NCBI GenBank assembly: GCA_902629955.1
Contig: CACOSS010000002.1
Location: forward strand, 1 to 64,000
From: an uncultured Pelagibacteraceae bacterium
GTDB lineage: Bacteria; Pseudomonadota; Alphaproteobacteria; Pelagibacterales; Pelagibacteraceae
DNA length: 64,000 nt
Direction: 5' to 3'
Each line of letters begins with the position of its first letter. Positions within the stretch are counted from its first letter, which is position 1. The notes under the pieces are model-generated. The model did not search any database and was not told where the DNA came from. It saw nothing but the letters and a program-made list of their open reading frames with translations. Shown here in pieces: positions 56,734-64,000 of this stretch. Made by a program: the position numbers and the translations under genes.

Positions 56734-59100
56734 TTAACCTCTTTTAATTTTTACAAAAACTCTAAACCCTTTCATTGTTGCTCCTCCCACTGTTGCTTTT
56801 GGAAGCTTCATCGATGATAAAGATGCCTGTTCTATCATTTTTTGTTTACCTAAATTTTCAATAAATTTTAAAATATCTTGGTCAGTTGCAGCAATACCCT
56901 GAATTGTAAGGTTGTATTTTCCATTATATTCTACTGAGTCAAATCTTACTCTTTTTGGAACACTTGAAGCTACTTGTGCAAGAACTCTATATGTTAACTC
57001 TTTGTTTGATTTTAATGTTCTGCTTAATTTAAGTGTAGTTTCAATTAGCTTTAATTCTTTTGTTATAGCTTCATTCTCTTTAGCTTTTTCAACATGAATT
57101 TTTTTTACTTTTTCGTAGCCTGATAACTGTTTGTTATATGAGTAAATTTGAAAAAATGATAATGAAAATAAAATTAAATAAAGAGCCGCGACAGTTGCTG
57201 CCACACCTTTAAAAGCAAATCCAGATATAGCCTTCATCTTCTTTTGTTTGAACATGCTTTGTCTATTGGGTAATAAATTTATATTTTTTACTGCAGTGAC
57301 AAATTTATAGTAGCCAAATACGTCTAATTTTCTAAAGGCAAGACCAATAGCTGTTGTGAGGTATGATCTATTAGGAAAATTTACTTTATCCTCAAATTGT
57401 TTAGGAACATTTAAACCTTCAATTGGGTCAAAAAGATTAAACCCAACATTCATTAAGTTTTTCCTAAAGAAAGATAAATATTCGTCGACGTTTTCAATAT
57501 CAGATACTACTTTAATATTTCTTATTCTTTTTTCATATTTAGTCTCAAAGTCTTGTATTGCTTGTTTTACCTGCGTTACATACCTTCGAACAAGTCCCTC
57601 TTTTTCTTCAACGTCTTCAGAAGATAAAAGAATTTTTCTATCTAATCCTCTTAAAAATATGTCAGTAATAATTGGGTTATTGTCGTATAAAATCATTAGA
57701 TAATTTTCATCCAGACCAAACTCTAAAACGGCTGTTAAATTTGCATCCTCAATTTTATTTGAAATTTGATTAATTTGATCGACTGCAGATTTTAATGCAA
57801 AACATTTTACGTCAATTATAACTGGATTTAATCCTGCATTCTTAATTATTGTTGTGTAACTATTTATATCTGCCAATTTAGAAGCAACAAATAATATATC
57901 CATTGTATTTGCTTTTTCATTTTTGTTTATTACTTGATGAAAAATTGAATAGTCATCGAGGTTATCAGTTAATTGAACTAAATTTTCCCATAATGAGTTT
58001 GTTTCAATAGCTTTTTGTAATTCTTCATCTTTCATAAGTGGAGCGGTTACAACTCTAATTATTGCGCTTGTAACTGGTATTGATAAAGCTGCATTAGGAG
58101 TAGAAATTTTATGTTTTTGCAGAACTAATTTTAGTTCTTCAGTAAATTTTTCAGCATTTTCTAAAACTGTGCTTTCATCTGCAATTTCTATTTTATGAGT
58201 ATAAAATTTTTCCAAAACCCATTGATTAGCTTTGTTACTTGAAATTTGAGCAAGTCTAATTTCTTTGTTAGATAATTCCACACCAAGAATTTCTTCACCT
58301 TGTACGGAAGATTTTCCAAGTTTAGATTTAAAAAAACCTTCAAGTTTAGATTTTAAATTATTTTTTGAGCCTGCTGAAAGTTTTGGTGTTTTAATTCCTG
58401 ATATATTTGGTTTTTTAATTTTAATATCTTTTAATTTTCCAAATATATTTGTTAGTTTACTTTTCACTTGATCCGTTTTTGAAACTTCAGAGCTTTCTGT
58501 TGTTTGAGCTTGAGTTGCTTGATCTGAAGTTTTATTTTCTGTGTTTTGGTTTGCGGCTACACTCTCGGGTACTGAAGCGGTAGGCGCAGGTTGTTCATTA
58601 ATATTTGGTTTATTTTCATCAACACTTGTTTGATTTTCAATATTTTCTGCTTGAACACTTTGTTTTTTTAATCTTTCGCTCTCAGCAATAACGTCATCGT
58701 ACCATTTTTCAAGAATTGGTATTGCTTCATCCAAATTCGTCGTACCTGAAGAAGAAATTTTTTGTTTTCCATCAATATAAAGTCTACCTACCCAATTTTT
58801 TGATTTTAATTCGCCTTTATACTTATCTTGCCTTACATAAATATGTAATCTTCCATCTTTTTTATGTATTACTTGGTGGCCAGAACCAGAATCTTGGTCG
58901 TTTGTGGTGTTATCAGGCACTGTGTCTTGATTTTGGTCAACGTTTTGATCTTTATTCTCATTTCCCTCAGAAGTTGTCTCATTATTTGAATTCTCTTCTG
59001 GTTTTTTACTCTCATTTGAATCAATTTTTGGTTGATTCTCATCATTTGACTGAGAACTTTCTTCGTTAACTATTTTTTTTTCGTCGTCTTGATCGCTCAT
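56734..59100 (-). CDS. Fused PilM-PilN protein with extra N-terminal domain
   Basis: PilM-like ILGVELSNKEIRLAQISSNK...ALSIPVTSAIIRVV..., then PilN-like INLLPNRQSMFKQKKMKAISGFAFKGVAATVAALYLILFSLSFFQIYSYNKQL; single 788-aa frame. Confidence 0.78.
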   Translation of the reverse strand: MSDQDDEKKIVNEESSQSNDENQPKIDSNESKKPEENSNNETTSEGNENKDQNVDQNQDTVPDNTTNDQDSGSGHQVIHKKDGRLHIYVRQDKYKGELKSKNWVGRLYIDGKQKISSSGTTNLDEAIPILEKWYDDVIAESERLKKQSVQAENIENQTSVDENKPNINEQPAPTASVPESVAANQNTENKTSDQATQAQTTESSEVSKTDQVKSKLTNIFGKLKDIKIKKPNISGIKTPKLSAGSKNNLKSKLEGFFKSKLGKSSVQGEEILGVELSNKEIRLAQISSNKANQWVLEKFYTHKIEIADESTVLENAEKFTEELKLVLQKHKISTPNAALSIPVTSAIIRVVTAPLMKDEELQKAIETNSLWENLVQLTDNLDDYSIFHQVINKNEKANTMDILFVASKLADINSYTTIIKNAGLNPVIIDVKCFALKSAVDQINQISNKIEDANLTAVLEFGLDENYLMILYDNNPIITDIFLRGLDRKILLSSEDVEEKEGLVRRYVTQVKQAIQDFETKYEKRIRNIKVVSDIENVDEYLSFFRKNLMNVGFNLFDPIEGLNVPKQFEDKVNFPNRSYLTTAIGLAFRKLDVFGYYKFVTAVKNINLLPNRQSMFKQKKMKAISGFAFKGVAATVAALYLILFSLSFFQIYSYNKQLSGYEKVKKIHVEKAKENEAITKELKLIETTLKLSRTLKSNKELTYRVLAQVASSVPKRVRFDSVEYNGKYNLTIQGIAATDQDILKFIENLGKQKMIEQASLSSMKLPKATVGGATMKGFRVFVKIKRG

Positions 59101-59103
59101 ATC

Positions 59104-59651
59104 ATTTTAAATATATTTTCTCTAACACAAATTTACGAATCTCTAACACAAATGTCGGTGTAAGTCTAACACATAACTATAAGTTGCATGACCAAAATGG
59201 GCTATTTGTGCAAAAAGCTAATAAAATCAGTACTTTTTAATTAAAAAAAAATTCAAAGCAAATTTTGTGAAATTTGAGAAAATTTAAAAATCTCTAACAC
59301 AATTATTAAAAACTCTAACACAAGTCATGTTTTGAAATTGTGTTAGAGAATTTTTAATTTTTAAATTTTAAAAAAAGCTAATAAAATCAACAATAATTAG
59401 AATTATTAAATAATTAGTATTTTTTGTGTTAGAGTAATACTTTTTTGTGTTAGAGATAATTTTTTATAAAAAAATTTTTATTTTGAAGCTCGCAATTTTC
59501 AGAAAAAATGCAAAATTTGACAAATAAATTTTTTTTCTACCTAAAATTGTACACTTTTTAGAAAAATTTTTAAAAATAATGCACTTTTGGATTGTATTTT
59601 TTTAAAATTTTTTAAATTAAAGAATTAATTATGAAATAAATCAAGTTTTAC
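59104..59651. promoter_or_regulatory. Long non-coding region upstream of pil operon with eight CTCTAACACAA motifs
   Basis: No supported ORF; forward copies at 59120, 59141, 59164 (degenerate), 59292, 59313; reverse copies (TTGTGTTAGAG) at 59338, 59424, 59445. Confidence 0.75.
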
Positions 59652-59957
59652 TTATTCGAGAGGGTTTCCTTTTATATCTGTGTTTAATTCTTGGTAGACC
59701 ATTACAGTTATTGTTCTAAAGTTATCAATCATTCTCTCTAAATTAAAATCTAGATTAACTTTATTGCAATTTAACTCTTTAAAGTAAAAATTTCTTGATT
59801 GATATAACGAAGGATCTATTTCATTAGTAATTATATTTAATATATTTGATTTTTTTTCTATTGCAAAGTTATATCTGCAAACATTACTTGAAGCCCAATA
59901 CAAAATAGTTGTAAGAATTATTCCAAATATAATCATTGTCTTGCTTATACCAATCAT
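59652..59957 (-). CDS. Small TM-anchored hypothetical protein, coupled to GAF-SpoIIE gene
   Basis: 101 aa, N-terminal TM (MIIFGIILTTILYWASSN); 4-nt ATGA overlap with upstream ORF. Confidence 0.55.
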   Translation of the reverse strand: MIGISKTMIIFGIILTTILYWASSNVCRYNFAIEKKSNILNIITNEIDPSLYQSRNFYFKELNCNKVNLDFNLERMIDNFRTITVMVYQELNTDIKGNPLE

Positions 59958-61294
59958 TTGCCATCAACAACCACAATTGTTAAATCATCTTTCTGTATTC
60001 GACCAGATTTAATTATATCTTCAATAATTTTATTTAATCTTTCGTTGTTTGGAACTTCTTGATACTTCTTTATATAATTTTGAAACCCTACAGACTCTAA
60101 CATTTTTCCTTCGGCATCTTTAATCTCTGTAATACCATCAGTAAAAATGTACATAGAGCTATTAGAAAAATTAATTTTTGTTTCTTTAAATTTAAATTTT
60201 GGTGCAATACCGAGTGGTGGACCAGCATCTTCAAAATTAGAAAAGTTTCCGTCCTTAGAATAAATTAACGGAGGTTCGTGACCTGCATTCGCTAAGGTTA
60301 ATTCTTTTTTATTGCTATCATAAATTCCAATCAACATTGTAACAAACATTCCTCTTGATGTAGTTTCACATATTTCAGAATTTAAAATATTTAAAAGTTC
60401 TGCTGCAGAAAAATTTGTTTTACTTAAACATCTATAAAGACTAGAAGCCTTCGACATCAACAAAGAAGATTTAATTCCTTTACCTGAAACATCAGCAACA
60501 CCAAATCCAAAAACTCCGTTTGATATCTCCGCAAAATTATAAAAATCTCCTGAAACAACTTTTGCAGGAATATTTACTCCAGCAATTGGAAAATTTTCTT
60601 TTTTGTTTTGAGATAACAAAGTTTTTTGTATTTCACCAACAATTTCTATTTCTTTCTGTATTCTGTTCTTTTCAACTAAATCTTTTGCCATCTTTGCATT
60701 TCTAATTGCTAATGCAGCTGGTCCAGATAAAGTTTCCAAAAGTTTTCTATCGTTTTCTTCAAAAAGTTTATTTCCAGTTTTTTTATTTAAACAGTGAATA
60801 ACACCGATACATTCTCCTGAAACAATTAATGGTGAACATAAAACAGAATAGGTTGTGAAATTTGTTTTATTATCTAAGTCAAAATAAAACTCAGCTATTT
60901 CTCTGACATCTTTTCTTACATCGCCAACTCTAATACATTTTTTTAAAACTGCTGCTTTTCCCATTACACCTTGAGTAATTGGTATTTCAAAATCTTCTAA
61001 GTAAGCTTGGTGTTTAGATGCAATGCATTGAAATGTTTGGCTTTTGTCATCAATTAAAAATATGTTTGCTGCTTGTGCATTTATTCTTTTAATAATAACT
61101 TCTAGTGAATTCTGCAATGTTTCTTTTAAATCAAGAGATTTTGCAAACTCTTGGTTCATCTGAGTAACTATAGCAAGATCTTTACTGCTAGTATCCTCAA
61201 CTTCATTTTTCAATTCTTTTTTCTTACCAAAAAACATGTTTTTAATTGGCAATCTATTACTTTTTTGATAATTTTCCACTATGGAAGTAATCAT
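59954..61294 (-). CDS. GAF-domain SpoIIE/PP2C-type serine phosphatase (RsbU-like)
   Basis: GAF: INAQAANIFLIDDKSQTFQCIASK...VLCSPLIVSGECIGVIHCLNKK; PP2C: PAKVVSGDFYNFAEI...GVADVSGKGIKSSLLMSKAS...LANAGHEPPLIY...IFTDGITEI. Confidence 0.92.
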   Translation of the reverse strand: MITSIVENYQKSNRLPIKNMFFGKKKELKNEVEDTSSKDLAIVTQMNQEFAKSLDLKETLQNSLEVIIKRINAQAANIFLIDDKSQTFQCIASKHQAYLEDFEIPITQGVMGKAAVLKKCIRVGDVRKDVREIAEFYFDLDNKTNFTTYSVLCSPLIVSGECIGVIHCLNKKTGNKLFEENDRKLLETLSGPAALAIRNAKMAKDLVEKNRIQKEIEIVGEIQKTLLSQNKKENFPIAGVNIPAKVVSGDFYNFAEISNGVFGFGVADVSGKGIKSSLLMSKASSLYRCLSKTNFSAAELLNILNSEICETTSRGMFVTMLIGIYDSNKKELTLANAGHEPPLIYSKDGNFSNFEDAGPPLGIAPKFKFKETKINFSNSSMYIFTDGITEIKDAEGKMLESVGFQNYIKKYQEVPNNERLNKIIEDIIKSGRIQKDDLTIVVVDGK

Positions 61295-61397
61295 TTATTC
61301 ACCTAACTTTTACCTTCATTTACAAGATGCATTGGTTTTAATTCATTATGTTTTTGATAGTATATTAGAAATTACAGCCCAAATCAAACTTTAGACC

Positions 61398-62162
61398 GTG
61401 TTATCAATTACAGTATTCATTTTAGGAGCTCTGTGGGGTAGCTTCTGTAATGTATGTATTTATAGGCTACCATTAGATCAAGACGTTATTACTGGAAGGT
61501 CGAGGTGTTTAAAATGTAAAAAGCAAATTAATTGGTATGACAACATTCCTTTCTTTTCATTTATGATTCTTAAAGGAAAATGTAGGTCATGCAATTCTGT
61601 AATAAGCTTTCAATATTTTTTTGTTGAATCAATTTGTGCTTTTTCTTTTCTTTTTGTTTTTTTACTATTTGGGTTAACAACCACAACTTTATTATTTTTC
61701 ATACTTATTATATCCTTTATTATTATTTTTTTTGTAGATCTGAAACATTTTATTATTCCAAACCAGGTAACATATAGTTTGATGGTAATAGGGTTTTTAA
61801 AATCTTTTGATCCTAATTTAAACCAATCTATTTTTCCTAACTATATCCATTCCGTTATTGGTGGTGTGTTTGGGTATTCTGTAATTTGGTTGCTGATATT
61901 TTTCTACAAAAAATTTAAAAATAAAGAAGGGATGGGCTTAGGGGATGCAAAGTTTTTGTCCGCTTTGGGATTTTGGTTTGGTTGGATTTCAATTCCATTC
62001 ATCTTAGTTTTTTCATCTTTAATAGCTTTGGGTTTCTCTTTGCCAAGTCTAATAAAAAAATCAAAAAATTTAAGCACAGAAATTCCTTTTGGACCTCACT
62101 TAGTAATCGGATGCATCACTTATATATTATTTATTGATTTTATATTTAAGTTCTTAATTTAA
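61398..62162 (+). CDS. pilD: Prepilin leader peptidase / N-methyltransferase (GTG start)
   Basis: GALWGSFCNVCIYRLPLDQDVITGRSRCLKCKKQINWYDNIP...CRSC; GMGLGDAKFLSALGFWFGW. Confidence 0.92.
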   Translation: MLSITVFILGALWGSFCNVCIYRLPLDQDVITGRSRCLKCKKQINWYDNIPFFSFMILKGKCRSCNSVISFQYFFVESICAFSFLFVFLLFGLTTTTLLFFILIISFIIIFFVDLKHFIIPNQVTYSLMVIGFLKSFDPNLNQSIFPNYIHSVIGGVFGYSVIWLLIFFYKKFKNKEGMGLGDAKFLSALGFWFGWISIPFILVFSSLIALGFSLPSLIKKSKNLSTEIPFGPHLVIGCITYILFIDFIFKFLI

Positions 62163-62190
62163 AGAAAAAGTTTTTTTATTTATAGTTTTA

Positions 62191-64000
62191 TTAATAACTA
62201 CTATCTCTCCAACCACCTCTGTTTGAAATTATATCGCCAGGTAGTGCTGGAACTCGGTAAAGTGTAGATGCATCTGCACTTGGACCTGCAACGTTAGCGA
62301 AGAGATTGGTTCCAAAGACAACAAGTTCAGATAAAACTCCTTCATTTATATATGCACAAGCATTATCTTCTGATCCTATAGTTACTGTGTCTTGTGAGCC
62401 AGTACTTGAGCTTGTGTCTGTGCCAAGATCATTGTTTGATTGCGCAGCGTTAGTTTGTAATCCTTGAGATTTATTTGTACCACATTCATCATCTGTTACA
62501 CATATGTAAGCCTTACCTTGATTACATCTGTTTTGACCTACTGGTGGCTGGTAAACTGGGAAGTATACCTTACCACTAAACAAAGTAGGTGGTGCAGAAG
62601 CTTTTCTATATTGTCTTGGTGATATAAAAGATCCATTTGAGTCTCTATCTAATGCTATGTACCAAGCTTTCTTACCTTTTGTTGGGCATTTGTCACCAGT
62701 TACATCTCCTGTAACATCATTGCATATAACCGCATCATCTAAAGTGTCTGCTTGTTCAGCATTTAAGTTTGCTTTTGTTAAAAAAGTTTCGTCAGAACCA
62801 CTTGGGGTTTTTGTGTGCGCACCTCCATTAATTCTTGCGTTAGGATTAAAGAGTGGGAAATCTGGATCTTTAACACCGTATAAGATATTGTCTAATCCTG
62901 CTTCCTGACTTCCTAAGTCTGTAAAATTACCAGTTGAACCAAATAGCCAGAATTCAGAGTCAGAGAAACCTATTCCAGCATCCATTGAGAAATAACTATA
63001 TCTTGCATTACTTGTATCGGCATTTAGTTTGAATAAAGTAGTTTGATCAAATAATTCTGCTCCATTCTCTTCTGAGCTTGTAAGGTTTATTTTTGTAATC
63101 TTGCCTTCAAGGTCATTAACATAGACCATTGCTCCTCTCCAAGGTATACCAAACGCGGTATCTGGTGTTATTACTAAAGGCGTTGAAGGAATTGAGTTAT
63201 TAATATCACTTCCATTAGGAGTAGGTAGTACATCATTACCCACAGTAACTCCACCTGGATCAGTATCAACTATACTTATTGGTCCTCCATTTTCTTCCGC
63301 TCCAAAAATTGAGCCAGGGTTATCTCTATCCTCTAAATTTACTAAGAAAACTGCAGACCCAGCGCAAGGGTCATTTAAACTCAAACCACCACCCATAACT
63401 GCAACGTATGTATCTTCTTTTACATTATCTCTTTTACCTGGGTTTGCTGATGGAATTCTAAATATTCTTGGCGATGACCAAGTTTCACCTAATTGGGTAT
63501 AATCATACATTGGCTCTATTCCAGTTGCTCCTCTACATGCAGTCGAAATACTGAATTGATTAGACTCAGTAGGCTCTGCATCAGATACATTTATATTAAT
63601 CACTTTTTCTTCATTAAACGTAACTTTCAAACTACCACCCTCCATCGTTGCGCTTGCAATTGGTATGGATTTAGCCTCCCCATCATCGATTTCAGTAGCT
63701 GATAAAACTCCAGCAGGTATAGTGTCACCTTCGTTGTAATCAAGAACTATACCATCAAAATAAAAAGTTGTTCCTTTAAAACAAGATGCTGTCCCGTTTA
63801 TTCTAAAGTCTTCGCTATCATCACATGGTGCTATTGCATCTTGTTGAGTGGTAACTTCAGGATTAACGTCTGTTTGATTTCCTTCATCTTCTGCCCTTGC
63901 AGCATTATAGTTTTCTTGTGCCATAATACCCTCTTGTGATTGCAACGAAGATGCAAAACCCGAGTTGTAAGTTTTTTGTGTGATATTACCCTCGTGGTCC
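62191..64000 (-). CDS. PilY1-like large exported/pilus-associated protein, C-terminal part (5' end beyond window)
   Basis: Frame remains open past the ORF-track TTG start (63945) to the window edge (DHEGNITQKTYNSGFASSLQSQEGIM...). Segments WRGAMVYVNDLEGKITKINLTS, FGSTGNFTDLG, LDRDSNGSF, APPTLFSGKVYFPVYQPP resemble the PilY1 propeller. Confidence 0.55.
   Translation of the reverse strand, partial: DHEGNITQKTYNSGFASSLQSQEGIMAQENYNAARAEDEGNQTDVNPEVTTQQDAIAPCDDSEDFRINGTASCFKGTTFYFDGIVLDYNEGDTIPAGVLSATEIDDGEAKSIPIASATMEGGSLKVTFNEEKVININVSDAEPTESNQFSISTACRGATGIEPMYDYTQLGETWSSPRIFRIPSANPGKRDNVKEDTYVAVMGGGLSLNDPCAGSAVFLVNLEDRDNPGSIFGAEENGGPISIVDTDPGGVTVGNDVLPTPNGSDINNSIPSTPLVITPDTAFGIPWRGAMVYVNDLEGKITKINLTSSEENGAELFDQTTLFKLNADTSNARYSYFSMDAGIGFSDSEFWLFGSTGNFTDLGSQEAGLDNILYGVKDPDFPLFNPNARINGGAHTKTPSGSDETFLTKANLNAEQADTLDDAVICNDVTGDVTGDKCPTKGKKAWYIALDRDSNGSFISPRQYRKASAPPTLFSGKVYFPVYQPPVGQNRCNQGKAYICVTDDECGTNKSQGLQTNAAQSNNDLGTDTSSSTGSQDTVTIGSEDNACAYINEGVLSELVVFGTNLFANVAGPSADASTLYRVPALPGDIISNRGGWRDSSY

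Noticed and set aside
57356-57703. Plus-strand 115-aa ORF inside the PilM-N gene
   Set aside because: Antisense to the PilM-like domain; no independent support.
59313-59348. Inverted repeat 59313-59348 as a simple rho-independent terminator of the pil-side transcript
   Set aside because: The stem is AT-rich with a 14-nt loop, and both arms are copies of a motif that also occurs six other times, so a protein-binding array explains it better. A terminator role is not excluded.
59104-59460. CTCTAACACAA repeats as CRISPR or IS/transposon ends
   Set aside because: Repeats are only 11 bp, occur in both orientations with irregular overall spacing, and have no cas, transposase or target-site duplications nearby.
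1-64000. tRNA/rRNA genes, prophage or defence islands
   Set aside because: No cloverleaf-like or rRNA signatures noticed by eye, and no phage structural, integrase, restriction-modification or toxin-antitoxin ORFs in the track.

Overview
AT-rich, very compact window with no tRNA, rRNA, CRISPR array or transposase that I could see. The gene content and streamlining fit a SAR11/Pelagibacterales-like alphaproteobacterium (inference). Left ~42 kb is heterotroph metabolism and transport: an Amt tail plus an MgsABC/GMAS-like (N-methylglutamate pathway) cluster, a photolyase, aconitase, fatty-acid oxidation genes, a polyamine-type ABC transporter, an EutD/EutA-like (ectoine hydrolase/ectoine utilization) pair beside a TRAP-TAXI transporter, and a branched-chain amino-acid ABC transporter. 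Right ~20 kb (43.8-64 kb) is a type IV pilus locus interleaved with signalling genes: a CHASE2-SpoIIE phosphatase, a FecR-domain protein with a long Lys-rich repeat tail, a TPR/beta-barrel protein, two pilins, two STAS proteins, an RsbW-like kinase, PilC, PilB, PilQ, PilP-like, PilO, a fused PilM-PilN, a GAF-SpoIIE phosphatase, a prepilin peptidase and a PilY1-like protein running off the window. The most striking unexplained signal is a ~550 bp non-coding region (59.1-59.65 kb) upstream of pilMNOPQ. It carries eight copies of CTCTAACACAA in both orientations, three pairs of which are spaced exactly 21 bp apart. This looks like an undescribed operator or iteron-type protein-binding array. All product calls come from reading translated sequence; no database search was run.
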